Below are positions 14,435-21,506 of a stretch of 21,506 bases of DNA, in pieces. The notes beneath the pieces were generated by a model. That model did not search any database, was not told the DNA's origin, and saw nothing but the letters and a program-made list of their open reading frames with translations. This DNA is from an uncultured Eudoraea sp. (lineage in GTDB: Bacteria > Bacteroidota > Bacteroidia > Flavobacteriales > Flavobacteriaceae), in assembly GCA_905479615.1 (NCBI GenBank), contig CAJQNH010000115.1:1-21506 (forward strand). The letters are read 5' to 3'. The position numbers and the translations under genes are program-made. How positions within the stretch are numbered: the stretch's first letter is position 1; every line of letters starts with the position of its first letter.

Positions 14435-16636
14435 ATGATTTTGAATGAAATTGAATTACATGCTGCACTAAAAAAATATTTTGGTTTTTCTAAATTTAAA
14501 GGGCTACAGGAAGGTGTTATAAAAAATGTCATTCAAAACAAAAACACCTTTGTAATTATGCCTACAGGAGGCGGAAAATCACTTTGTTATCAACTTCCTG
14601 CGCTTTTAAAAGAGGGGACCGCTATAGTGGTGTCTCCATTGATAGCCTTAATGAAAAATCAGGTTGATGCCATCCGCGCTGTTTCCTCAGATCACGGAGT
14701 TGCTCATGTTCTGAACTCTTCATTAACCAAAACTCAGGTTAAGGAAGTAAAACAAGATATTTTAGATGGTATAACAAAATTACTCTATGTAGCACCAGAA
14801 TCACTTACAAAGGAGGAGTATGTAGAGTTTTTACAATCTGTACCCCTTTCATTTGTAGCGGTTGACGAGGCCCATTGTATTTCTGAATGGGGGCACGATT
14901 TCAGACCGGAGTACAGAAATTTAAGGGCTATTATTAACAGGTTGGGTGATGACATCGCGATAGTTGGTTTAACCGCAACAGCCACCCCAAAAGTCCAGGA
15001 AGATATTATAAAAAACCTTGCAATAACAGATGCAAAGGTTTTTAAAGCATCTTTTAACAGGCCCAATTTGTTCTATGAAGTAAGACCTAAGACAAAAAAT
15101 GTAGATGCAGATATTATCCGTTTTGTAAAGAAGAATAGCGGTAAATCTGGAATAATTTATTGTTTAAGCAGGAAAAGAGTTGAAGAACTGGCTCAGGTAT
15201 TACAGGTTAATGGAGTGAGCGCTGTACCTTATCATGCAGGATTTGATGCTAAGACGCGTTCCAGGTATCAGGACATGTTTCTTATGGAAGATGTGGACGT
15301 AGTCATTGCAACTATTGCTTTTGGAATGGGAATAGACAAGCCGGATGTGCGATATGTAATTCATCATGACATTCCCAAAAGCATTGAAAGTTACTATCAG
15401 GAGACCGGCCGTGCCGGCAGGGATGGAGGTGAAGGTCACTGCCTTGCATTTTATTCTTATAAGGATGTGGAAAAATTAGAGAAATTCATGTCCGGTAAAC
15501 CCGTAGCTGAACAGGAAATTGGGAATGCCCTTCTGCAGGAAATAGTTGCATATGCCGAAACATCTATGTCTAGAAGAAAGTTCATTCTTCATTATTTTGG
15601 TGAAGAATTTGATGAGGTGAATGGAGAAGGTGCAGATATGGATGATAATACAAGAAATCCTAAGGAAAAGGAAGAAGCGAAAGAAAATGTAATAAAGTTA
15701 ATTGAGGTAGTACAAGGCACTAAAGAGAAGTTTAAGGCCAAAGAAATTGTCTCGGCACTTATGGGCGTTACTAATGCACTTATTGCTTCTCACAAAACCG
15801 ATGAGAAACCTTTTTTTGGGATTGGATCAGGCAAAGATAAAAGTTATTGGATGGCATTAATCAGGCAGGTATTAGTTGCGGGATTGCTAAAAAAGGAAAT
15901 TGAGCGATACGGAATATTGCATGTTACCAGCATCGGATCTTCATTTCTTGAAAATCCCACATCTTTTATGATGACTAAGGATCATGTGTATAACAAAGAA
16001 AATGATGAAGCCATTGTTACTGCCGCTAAAAGCGCCGGTGGGGCCGCAGACGAAAAATTATTACGTTTACTCAAAGACCTGAGGAAAAGTGAAGCTAAAA
16101 AATTGGATATCCCTCCTTTTGTCATCTTCCAGGATCCCTCCCTTGATGACATGGCTCTAAAATATCCTATTTCCATGGAAGAAATGTTAAATATTCATGG
16201 AGTAGGTGAAGGCAAGGCAAAAAAATATGGAAAACCTTTTTTGTCCCTAATTACAACCTATGTTGAAGAGAATGAAATAATTCGCCCGGATGACCTCGTT
16301 GTGAAGAGTACCGGAGCCAATTCTGCTCTTAAGTTATATATTATTCAGAATGTGGATAGAAAATTACCTTTGAATGATATTGCCTCCGCAAAAGGACTTG
16401 AATTAAAAGATATGGTAAAGGCAATGGAGCAAATAGTTTATAGTGGGACAAAATTGAATATTGGCTACTGGATAGACGAAATATTGGACGAGGATCAACA
16501 GGAAGAAATTCATGATTATTTCCTGGAAGCGGAATCAGACAATATAGAAGAAGCACAAAAAGAATTTGATGGTGAATATGAAGATGAAGAGTTACGACTA
16601 TACCGCCTAAAATTTATGAGCGAGGTAGCCAATTAG
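14435..16636 (+). CDS. recQ: ATP-dependent DNA helicase RecQ
   Basis: A 733-aa 3'-5' DNA helicase for recombination and replication-fork repair. The helicase core (1 to about 345) shows FKGLQEGVI, Walker A MPTGGGKS (42-49), DEAHC (144-148), TATATPK and QETGRAGRDG (322-331). The RQC region follows with RRKFILHYFGEEFDE (380-394), but the four zinc cysteines of E. coli RecQ are absent: no Cys occurs between about 338 and 405. A winged-helix part comes next, then an HRDC domain (about 540-612, with MLNIHGVGEGKAKKYG). A C-terminal helical segment (from about 615) ends in an acidic tail, as in other long Bacteroidota RecQs. It is monocistronic, divergent from kdsD and closed by a hairpin at 16662-16692. 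Confidence 0.95.
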   Translation: MILNEIELHAALKKYFGFSKFKGLQEGVIKNVIQNKNTFVIMPTGGGKSLCYQLPALLKEGTAIVVSPLIALMKNQVDAIRAVSSDHGVAHVLNSSLTKTQVKEVKQDILDGITKLLYVAPESLTKEEYVEFLQSVPLSFVAVDEAHCISEWGHDFRPEYRNLRAIINRLGDDIAIVGLTATATPKVQEDIIKNLAITDAKVFKASFNRPNLFYEVRPKTKNVDADIIRFVKKNSGKSGIIYCLSRKRVEELAQVLQVNGVSAVPYHAGFDAKTRSRYQDMFLMEDVDVVIATIAFGMGIDKPDVRYVIHHDIPKSIESYYQETGRAGRDGGEGHCLAFYSYKDVEKLEKFMSGKPVAEQEIGNALLQEIVAYAETSMSRRKFILHYFGEEFDEVNGEGADMDDNTRNPKEKEEAKENVIKLIEVVQGTKEKFKAKEIVSALMGVTNALIASHKTDEKPFFGIGSGKDKSYWMALIRQVLVAGLLKKEIERYGILHVTSIGSSFLENPTSFMMTKDHVYNKENDEAIVTAAKSAGGAADEKLLRLLKDLRKSEAKKLDIPPFVIFQDPSLDDMALKYPISMEEMLNIHGVGEGKAKKYGKPFLSLITTYVEENEIIRPDDLVVKSTGANSALKLYIIQNVDRKLPLNDIASAKGLELKDMVKAMEQIVYSGTKLNIGYWIDEILDEDQQEEIHDYFLEAESDNIEEAQKEFDGEYEDEELRLYRLKFMSEVAN

Positions 16637-16661
16637 GACGAATATTACATTACCGGTAACA

Positions 16662-16692
16662 ATATAAGACCCTCAGTTCGAGGGTCTTATAT
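16662..16692. terminator. Hairpin between recQ and the convergent CCC-protein gene
   Basis: A perfect 13-bp inverted repeat (16662-16674 against 16680-16692, core AAGACCCTC/GAGGGTCTT) with a 5-base loop, 25 bp after the recQ stop codon and 28 bp before the stop of the convergent gene. There is no long T run on either side, so it may act as a bidirectional stem or a processing signal rather than a textbook intrinsic terminator. Confidence 0.7.
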
Positions 16693-16720
16693 ATAAGCAT
16701 AATTTCGTTAAATTGTCTTT

Positions 16721-17020
16721 TTAAAAATTCCCACTAGTAATAAAAGCGGCTATAACCCCAAAATAAAGGATTCCGAATATGAGATATATTAAAGCCAGAG
16801 CCATTCCAACATAAGACAAAATACGGCCAGTTCTGACACTTTCATATCCCGAATAATTTTCAGAATGATTCTGATAAAGTCCCTCGGCTTTGTTGGCACT
16901 ACTTAAACCAATAATACTAAATATAATTGCAAAAGGACCACAACAAGTAATGGCTCCTATAATAGAAATTATACCCATTGTTAAGGCATTACTCGCACCG
17001 GGTAAAGGTTGTTGATTCAT
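16721..17020 (-). CDS. CCC-motif/DUF4190-type small membrane protein
   Basis: A 99-aa protein with two membrane helices. It starts MNQQPLPGASNALTMG. The first helix contains a Cys pair followed by Gly-Pro (ITCCGPF, C26-C27). A polar loop SENYSGYESVRTGRIL links to a second helix of about 22 residues. This architecture matches the 'CCC motif membrane protein' family of Flavobacteriia, related to DUF4190; here one of the three Cys is missing. It is a paralogue of the next upstream gene (17043-17369), with the same two-helix plan and the same NYS...TxxIL loop. It is the last of three genes in the run. Function unknown. Confidence 0.8.
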   Translation of the reverse strand: MNQQPLPGASNALTMGIISIIGAITCCGPFAIIFSIIGLSSANKAEGLYQNHSENYSGYESVRTGRILSYVGMALALIYLIFGILYFGVIAAFITSGNF

Positions 17021-17042
17021 TTTATATATTTTTCGAGGAGAG

Positions 17043-17369
17043 TTATTGCTCCCATTGCTCTCTCATTTCATTTACCTGCTCCATATAGGCCTCCCAGCCA
17101 CCAATAGAAGAAATTGAATATATAACATAGGCAAAATAAATTATTCCTAAAGCCAATCCAATAATGGCTAAAATTTTGGCCGTTTTAAGCTGACTGTAAT
17201 TGGAATACAATTCTGGATTTTCTTTATACTTATTTTCATCCCTATAAACAAGAAAGAAAGCAATACCAGCAAGAATAGTTGCGGGAAGGCCACCAAAACA
17301 GCAGCATAGATATGAAAGGATTGCCAGTACAATGGCTATGGTTACATTAGGTAATTTTTGTTGTTCCAT
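17043..17369 (-). CDS. CCC-motif small membrane protein
   Basis: A 108-aa two-helix membrane protein. The first helix carries the full triple-Cys motif (SYLCCCFGGLP, C22-C24). The loop DENKYKENPELYSNYSQLKT resembles that of the neighbouring paralogue. The second helix (IIGLALGIIYFAYVIY) is followed by an acidic, Trp-containing tail (YMEQVNEMREQWEQ) that the paralogue lacks. The three adjacent Cys at the start of a helix could bind a metal, be acylated, or form disulfides; none of this is shown. It lies 15 bp after the DUF2752 gene and 22 bp before its paralogue, so the three genes probably share a transcript. Confidence 0.82.
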   Translation of the reverse strand: MEQQKLPNVTIAIVLAILSYLCCCFGGLPATILAGIAFFLVYRDENKYKENPELYSNYSQLKTAKILAIIGLALGIIYFAYVIYSISSIGGWEAYMEQVNEMREQWEQ

Positions 17370-17384
17370 GAAGTATTGGTTTGA

Positions 17385-17690
17385 TTAGAAAAATTTTAAA
17401 ATAAAGTTGATCAATATGGTTGCTACACTTGCTATCATTAAGAATATACTAATCTTATTTGCATGTTTTATTGTCATTAAATTATCCAACAACAGAAAAC
17501 CCAAAAGTAGTATTAGAGGGTATATTGCGGGATACATTTTAAAAGCCTCAATAAATTCTCCGTGAAAGAGTAAAACAGCTGCTCTTTGAATACCACATCC
17601 TGTACATTCTATACCCAAAAGCTGTTTATTCAGGCAGGGTAGCATATAATCTTCATTTAATAAAAGTAATAGGAATGAAGCGATATTCAT
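17385..17690 (-). CDS. DUF2752 membrane protein
   Basis: A 101-aa protein of the DUF2752 family, whose function is unknown. The hallmark is a short Cys-rich segment before the first long helix: LPCLNKQLLGIECTGCGIQR. The family usually shows CPxxxxxGxxCPGCGxTRA; here the Thr in CTGC replaces the usual Pro. The segment FHGEFIEAFKMYPAIYPLI and two further hydrophobic helices complete the domain. The frame opens with MNIASFLLLLLNEDY; many relatives begin only a few residues before MLPCLN, so the ATG at 17645 is an equally possible start. It leads a run with the two CCC-motif proteins and is divergent from the 55-aa ORF. Confidence 0.8.
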   Translation of the reverse strand: MNIASFLLLLLNEDYMLPCLNKQLLGIECTGCGIQRAAVLLFHGEFIEAFKMYPAIYPLILLLGFLLLDNLMTIKHANKISIFLMIASVATILINFILKFF

Positions 17691-17721
17691 TTCGGCAGAT
17701 TAAACAACCGAAAAATACTAT

Positions 17722-17729
17722 TATTTTTG
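17722..17729 (+). promoter_or_regulatory. -7 promoter element next to the 55-aa ORF
   Basis: TATTTTTG matches TAnnTTTG and ends four bases before the ATG at 17734 (the intervening bases are AGGA). Transcription from it would start close to or at the ATG. No clear -33 TTG is visible. Confidence 0.3.
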
Positions 17730-17733
17730 AGGA

Positions 17734-17901
17734 ATGAAAACAAATCGAATCATTTATTTTTTGCTAATTATAGCAGGTGCGATTATTATGGCCACAGGAG
17801 AACAATTGGTTAGGAAAGAGTATGCCATGTGTATAGGAATAATTTTGCTGATGTTCGGAATTTATAAATCTTCGAAGGATTGGACCAAAACAGATAAATA
17901 A
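17734..17901 (+). CDS. Small membrane protein, 55 aa, upstream of the Smr gene
   Basis: A short plus-strand ORF with ATG at 17734 and TAA at 17901. The peptide begins MKTNRIIYFLLIIAGAIIMA, a membrane helix, then a charged loop (TGEQLVRKEY). A second helix follows (AMCIGIILLMFGIY), then a polar tail (KSSKDWTKTDK). It is therefore a two-helix hairpin with both ends in the cytoplasm. The ATG is preceded by AGGA, a passable ribosome-binding site. The Smr gene starts 17 bp after it, so the two could be co-transcribed. I recognise no family. Confidence 0.6.
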   Translation: MKTNRIIYFLLIIAGAIIMATGEQLVRKEYAMCIGIILLMFGIYKSSKDWTKTDK

Positions 17902-17917
17902 ATAATGAGAATGGACA

Positions 17918-18466
17918 ATGAGAAATTTTAAAGAAGGAGACCGGGTTGAAGTCATAGACGATAACATTACCGGCATAGTTATACTTATTAAGGAAGAATT
18001 AATAAAGGTAAGAACTCCTGAAGGATTTGATATGGATTTTGCTGCATCTGAATTGATGCATGCAGCAGGTATGAATTCTTTAAAAGTAAGTAATATTGAA
18101 GTTGCACAGGTGAAGGCTAACAAGGAACAAGCCGGTAAACCAAAAATCAGGAAAGTTAAAGTAAAAGAGCGCAGCGCTCCTAAAATGGAAGTTGATCTCC
18201 ATATTCATCAACTCGTTTCTTCTTCAAAGGGGATGACCAATTACGATATGCTGAATATACAGATGGAAACGGCTAAAAGACAGCTTGAATTTGCCATTCG
18301 CAAGAGAATACAAAAAGTGGTGTTTATTCATGGAGTAGGGGCAGGGGTTCTTAAAGAAGAATTGAATTATTTATTTAAACGGTACGAAAATGTAAAATAC
18401 TATGATGCAGATTATCAAAAATATGGCTTAGGCGCTACTGAAGTCTATATTTATCAGAATTCGTGA
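17918..18466 (+). CDS. Smr (small MutS-related) domain protein with N-terminal DUF2027-like region
   Basis: A 182-aa cytoplasmic protein. Residues 1-50 form a small beta-rich module (FKEGDRVEVIDDNITGIV, then LIKVRTPEGFDMDF) like the N-terminus of DUF2027/MutS2-like proteins in Bacteroidota. A Lys-rich linker spans about 63-90. The Smr domain fills 91-182, with DLHIH (93-97) and HGVGAGVLKEEL (138-149), the motifs tied to nicking or nucleic-acid cleavage in Smr proteins. A short upstream ATG at 17904 is in another frame and stops at once, so the start at 17918 is preferred. A role in RNA quality control, DNA repair or recombination suppression is a family-level inference. Confidence 0.88.
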   Translation: MRNFKEGDRVEVIDDNITGIVILIKEELIKVRTPEGFDMDFAASELMHAAGMNSLKVSNIEVAQVKANKEQAGKPKIRKVKVKERSAPKMEVDLHIHQLVSSSKGMTNYDMLNIQMETAKRQLEFAIRKRIQKVVFIHGVGAGVLKEELNYLFKRYENVKYYDADYQKYGLGATEVYIYQNS

Positions 18467-18471
18467 ATGGT

Positions 18472-18978
18472 TTACTCTTTGGTGGTTATGGTGCCAAAAT
18501 CATTAATTCTCAGGTCTGTAATTCGCAGACCTTCGGAATTTACTAGTGAAACTCCACTTAATTCAATTTTGTGTTCGTAGACTGTGGTATCACTTTCACT
18601 TTGCACGGTTGTAATAAATACCTCTCCCCCTTCACCTTCGAACTCCTCCGCAACCGTAGGTGAGATTGGTGGTACTGCATCACAAAAATAATTTTTAGAA
18701 ATATCGTCGGAAAAAGTCCGGTATACTAACTGGGATTGCCCAGGAATTGCACTCTTAATAGTGTCTGCAGAAGCTTCATTTTTTAAGACGCCACTTTGCA
18801 ATTCAAGAATTAAAGCTTCGGTTGTATTGAGTTTAAAGAATAGCGTGCTGCTAATAGTTGTTGTCGATTCACAGAATGTTATACTGATATCGTTAAAATC
18901 TATCGTTTCAATTATTAAATCCCCGTCATCGCATGAGTTAAATAAGCACAAAATTAAAATTGACAATACTCTCTTCAT
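18472..18978 (-). CDS. Putative surface-exposed lipoprotein, unknown function
   Basis: A 168-aa lipoprotein. The signal peptide MKRVLSILILCLFNSC ends in a lipobox-like LFNSC with lipidated Cys16. Directly after it come Asp residues (CDDGD), which fit the acidic export signal that sends Bacteroidota lipoproteins to the outer face of the outer membrane. The mature part is rich in Thr, Ser and acidic residues with beta-strand-like patterns (SGVSLVNSEGLRITDLRIND), and contains two further Cys (C35 and C98) that may form a disulfide. I do not recognise a domain. It converges on the Smr gene with only 5 bp between the stops and is divergent from the cysteine desulfurase. Confidence 0.8.
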   Translation of the reverse strand: MKRVLSILILCLFNSCDDGDLIIETIDFNDISITFCESTTTISSTLFFKLNTTEALILELQSGVLKNEASADTIKSAIPGQSQLVYRTFSDDISKNYFCDAVPPISPTVAEEFEGEGGEVFITTVQSESDTTVYEHKIELSGVSLVNSEGLRITDLRINDFGTITTKE

Positions 18979-18982
18979 GCTT

Positions 18983-18990
18983 CAAATTTA
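18983..18990 (-). promoter_or_regulatory. -7 promoter element next to the lipoprotein start
   Basis: On the minus strand TAAATTTG matches TAnnTTTG and ends four bases before the ATG at 18978. It is the third case in this window of a -7 element almost touching the start codon. No good -33 element is apparent. Confidence 0.3.
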
Positions 18991-19057
18991 AATGAATTTA
19001 AGGCTATTATCCTAGTGACTTGAGTTGATTTTATGAAGAGTTTAAGTTTATTTCGAT

Positions 19058-19065
19058 TATTTTTG
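19058..19065 (+). promoter_or_regulatory. Candidate -7 element of the cysteine desulfurase gene
   Basis: TATTTTTG matches TAnnTTTG and lies 28 bases before the ATG at 19094, the same leader length as at the DUF2795 promoter. A TTG at the expected -33 distance is missing, so support is weak. Confidence 0.3.
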
Positions 19066-19093
19066 GTTTTGTTTCTCAATATAAAGCTTGTTC

Positions 19094-20242
19094 ATGCAAA
19101 AGATCTATTTTGATAACGCCGCTACAACCCCCGTTCGGGAGGAAGTAATTGCAAAAATACAGGATGCCCTTGTTAACTTTTATGGTAATCCTTCTTCTAC
19201 CCACGGATTTGGAAGAAGCGCCAAAACGGAAATTGAGCAAGCACGCAAAACAATTGCCAAATATTTGAACGCGCAAGCTTCTGAGATTATTTTCACGTCC
19301 GGTGGTACCGAAGCAGATAACATGATATTAAGAAGTGCAGTCAAGGATATGGGAGTGCAGACCATTATTACTTCAAAAATAGAGCATCATGCGGTATTGC
19401 ATACTGCAGTAGCCTTACAAAAAGAGTTTAATGTTCATATTGAATTTGTTGACCTTGATAGTTTTGGAAATCCCGACATTCAGCACCTGGAACAGTTATT
19501 ATTGGCAGATGATTCAAAAAAATTAGTTAGCCTAATGCATGTAAACAATGAGATTGGGAATATTTTGGATATTGAAGTAATAGCGGCACTATGTAAGGCT
19601 AATGGTGCACTTCTCCATTCAGATACAGTACAATCTATAGGTCATTTTAAATGGGACGTACAAAGAACTCCGATTGATTTTATGGTAGCTGCAGCTCATA
19701 AATTTCATGGCCCCAAAGGGATTGGGTTTGCCTTTATAAGAAAAAATACCAATATAGAACCCTTAATACTAGGCGGCTCACAAGAACGTGGTTACCGGGC
19801 AGGAACTGAACCAATTCACAATATTGTAGGGTTAAAAGAGGCGTTTATTGCTGCCTATGATAATCTGGAAGAGGAAAAACAATATATCACCAGCCTTAAA
19901 GACTATTTTATTAAAAAAATCAAAGTTGCTATACCTGAGGTTAAATTTAACGGATATTCGGGAAATTTGGAAAGGAGTACCTATACTTTGGTGAATATTT
20001 GCCTGCCTTTTAGTAAAGAAAAATCTCAAATGCTGCTATTTCATTTAGACCTTAAGGGGATTGCTTGTTCTGAGGGGAGTGCTTGTCAATCTGGGGCCAG
20101 TGGTGGTTCACATGTACTGGCAGAAGTTTTGACTGATGAAGAACTTCAAAAACCTTCTGTGAGGTTTTCATTTTCAAAATATAACACAAGTGAAGAAGTA
20201 GATTATGTTATAGAGGTTCTGAAGGAGTTTAGTCAGACTTAG
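19094..20242 (+). CDS. Cysteine desulfurase (NifS/IscS family)
   Basis: A 382-aa PLP enzyme that removes sulfur from cysteine to form a protein persulfide for Fe-S clusters or tRNA thiolation. It opens with YFDNAATTP. It has the PLP-contacting H99, N151, D177 and Q180 by position, the Schiff-base lysine K203 in AAHKFHGPKG, and the RAGTEP motif at 235-240. The catalytic C331 lies in the loop CSEGSACQSGASGGSH, and the sequence ends with VRFSFSKYNT. The loop type is that of the NifS/IscS group rather than SufS. The frame could be extended to a TTG at 19088, but the ATG at 19094 gives the family's normal N-terminus. No iscU or suf genes are adjacent, so tRNA thiolation is as likely as cluster assembly. 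Its 3' end overlaps the convergent gene by 14 bases. Confidence 0.93.
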   Translation: MQKIYFDNAATTPVREEVIAKIQDALVNFYGNPSSTHGFGRSAKTEIEQARKTIAKYLNAQASEIIFTSGGTEADNMILRSAVKDMGVQTIITSKIEHHAVLHTAVALQKEFNVHIEFVDLDSFGNPDIQHLEQLLLADDSKKLVSLMHVNNEIGNILDIEVIAALCKANGALLHSDTVQSIGHFKWDVQRTPIDFMVAAAHKFHGPKGIGFAFIRKNTNIEPLILGGSQERGYRAGTEPIHNIVGLKEAFIAAYDNLEEEKQYITSLKDYFIKKIKVAIPEVKFNGYSGNLERSTYTLVNICLPFSKEKSQMLLFHLDLKGIACSEGSACQSGASGGSHVLAEVLTDEELQKPSVRFSFSKYNTSEEVDYVIEVLKEFSQT

Positions 20243-20891
20243 AATTTTTAGTCATTTTTAACCTTTCCTTGTCATATGGAAATTTCCGTACCAGTTTTTT
20301 CATCATTTTATCGATCAGATCGGCCGTATTCCTTCCTGATTTTTTATTGATTTCATTCTCGTATTTCCAAAGTAATTTTCCTGTTTTTCCATCACTTATT
20401 TTAATGCCGATTCTGCCGTAATTAGAATCACCAAGGAAATAGTCCATAAAGCTAAATTCAATCGGAATTCCTTTTGAAAGGAGGATATTTATATCCAAAT
20501 TCCCACTTACTATAGCGTCCACCTCCAGAATTTCAGCAAGCTCTTTTATTGTATAAGTATCTATATTATTGTAGGTTATATTCTTTTGGGCGAGTATGGC
20601 ATTGGTGTTTTTAATATTTTGAAAATCAACTGTGAATTTCTTCTTTTTCTGTCCCAGGCCAAAATAGGTTTCCAGGGCATCCTGTACCGCATACCCTTCA
20701 TTTTTTGCTAATTTTTTTGATTCCTCATTGGAAATATTTTCCTCTAATGCAAGACGAGTAATAAAGGGGATAATAGCTAGTACATGATGATCCTTACTTA
20801 GAGCATCAAATTTAATGCTTTCGTAAACATTTTTTTGGGCGTTGATTAAAGTGCCGCAGGCAAGAAGGGTAATAAAGAGTAATTTTTTCAT
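20229..20891 (-). CDS. Secreted CsgG-like protein of unknown function
   Basis: A 220-aa exported protein. The signal peptide is about residues 1-19 (MKKLLFITLLACGTLINAQ). Cleavage after INA is likely, although LLAC could also be read as a lipobox. The mature part has the pattern of CsgG-like or lipoprotein-assembly folds seen in Bacteroidota: HHVLAIIPF at the start, then EGYAVQDALETYF, FQNIKNTNAIL, LAEILEVDAIVSGNLDIN, and IKISDGKTGKLLWKYENEI near the end. The similarity is structural and partly from memory. The gene starts 10 bp after the TonB-dependent receptor stop, so the two are almost certainly one transcript and may act together at the outer membrane. Its 3' end overlaps the cysteine desulfurase gene on the opposite strand. 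Confidence 0.7.
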   Translation of the reverse strand: MKKLLFITLLACGTLINAQKNVYESIKFDALSKDHHVLAIIPFITRLALEENISNEESKKLAKNEGYAVQDALETYFGLGQKKKKFTVDFQNIKNTNAILAQKNITYNNIDTYTIKELAEILEVDAIVSGNLDINILLSKGIPIEFSFMDYFLGDSNYGRIGIKISDGKTGKLLWKYENEINKKSGRNTADLIDKMMKKLVRKFPYDKERLKMTKNSKSD

Positions 20892-20901
20892 TCTAAATTA
20901 A

Positions 20902-21506
20902 TTAAAAACGCATACCTAATTTAAGGTTGAACACACGGGATGTCATATAATTGGGAACCGCAAACTCCAGTTTACTATCCACATCTCTCACCCATGTGTT
21001 GGTTATGGAATTTTGATTGTTAAATAAGTTGTAAATCTCAAAACCAATATTTAATTCTTCAAAGCTATATAACCAGTGTCCTTTTGGATATTGTTTATTT
21101 AATCCTGCAAAAATATAGGAAATACCCAAATCTGCACGTTTATAATCTCTTAATCTATTCTGAAATATGTACGGGTCCGCATAACTGGGGGAACCCCCGG
21201 GAACTCCGGTCTGGTAGACCAGGTTCAAATACATTTTTAAATCTGGAATGGTGGGGATATAATCCTGAAAAAGTATCCCTAGCTTAAAACGCTGATCCGT
21301 GGGTCTAGGGATATACCCCCTAGCATTTCTATTCTCCTCGGTTTTTAAATAACCTAGGCTGATCCACGATTCGGTGCCGGGTACAAATGCCCCGTTCATT
21401 CTTACTTCCGCGCCATAGACATAGGCCTTTGTATCATTGGTAGCGGCATAACGTATTCGCACATCTTCCAAAGTGTATGGGTTAACGTTCTCCAATTTTT
21501 TGTAAT
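20902..21506 (-). CDS. TonB-dependent receptor, C-terminal part (continues beyond the window)
   Basis: The last 200 or so residues of an outer-membrane beta-barrel receptor. The frame is open to the end of the window (YKKLENVNPYTLEDVRIRYA and on), so the gene continues to the right; a TTG inside it is not the true start. Alternating strands such as YVYGAEVRMNG, WISLGYLKTEENR and DLKMYLNLVYQTG are typical of barrel strands. So are the motif ELNIGFEIYNLFNNQNSIT near the end and the final aromatic strand VFNLKLGMRF with terminal Phe, as in TonB-dependent receptors of Bacteroidota. The ligand cannot be inferred. A SusD partner is not seen; the next gene is a secreted CsgG-like protein instead. 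Confidence 0.88.
   Translation of the reverse strand, partial: YKKLENVNPYTLEDVRIRYAATNDTKAYVYGAEVRMNGAFVPGTESWISLGYLKTEENRNARGYIPRPTDQRFKLGILFQDYIPTIPDLKMYLNLVYQTGVPGGSPSYADPYIFQNRLRDYKRADLGISYIFAGLNKQYPKGHWLYSFEELNIGFEIYNLFNNQNSITNTWVRDVDSKLEFAVPNYMTSRVFNLKLGMRF

Noticed and set aside
19088..19093. TTG start six bases before the cysteine desulfurase ATG
   Set aside because: The ATG at 19094 gives the family's normal N-terminus, so the TTG extension is not needed.

Overview
This window looks like a chromosomal segment of a Flavobacteriaceae-type bacterium (phylum Bacteroidota). The evidence is AT-rich coding sequence, promoters of the TTG-N19-TAnnTTTG type, a SecA of about 1,120 residues without a C-terminal zinc motif, DUF2795, 'CCC motif' membrane proteins, an Lnb/DUF4105 gene, a TonB-dependent receptor ending in Phe, and a lipoprotein with acidic residues right after the lipobox Cys. 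I see no insertion sequence, prophage, CRISPR array, tRNA or rRNA. It reads as core genome with a few decaying genes.

Layout. 1-87: N-terminus of an unidentified gene leaving the window on the left (minus). 251-1645: Tat-exported Gfo/Idh/MocA oxidoreductase. 1744-5106: secA, bounded by a strong hairpin at 1694-1725. 5320-5544: DUF2795 protein with its own promoter and terminator. 5681-10190, all minus: a run read as lnb/DUF4105, ABC-F ATPase (uup), a gutted methyltransferase-like gene, a 46-aa membrane peptide, then a PduO-type corrinoid adenosyltransferase. 10264-11013: pssA (plus), followed by a stretch that looks like a decayed gene. 11259-14201 (minus): kdsD, tatC, an AhpD-like carboxymuconolactone decarboxylase and lptB, tightly packed. 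14435-16636: recQ (plus) with a hairpin terminator. 16721-17690 (minus): DUF2752 and two CCC-motif membrane proteins. 17734-18466 (plus): a 55-aa membrane peptide and an Smr-domain protein. 18472-18978: surface-type lipoprotein (minus). 19094-20242: cysteine desulfurase (plus). 20229-21506 (minus): C-terminal part of a TonB-dependent receptor plus a secreted CsgG-like protein.

Much of the content concerns the cell envelope: protein export (SecA, TatC), lipopolysaccharide supply and transport (KdsD, LptB), phospholipid synthesis (PssA), lipoprotein maturation (Lnb) and an outer-membrane receptor. The most notable observation is that the Lnb/DUF4105 gene is out of frame at a run of nine T. Moving one base restores a C-terminal multi-helix membrane domain that ends in an ATGA overlap with the next gene. 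Other points of interest are the methyltransferase homologue lacking its SAM-binding core, a RecQ without zinc cysteines, a probable gene remnant after lptB, two short membrane ORFs, and -7 promoter elements lying almost on the start codon of several genes.
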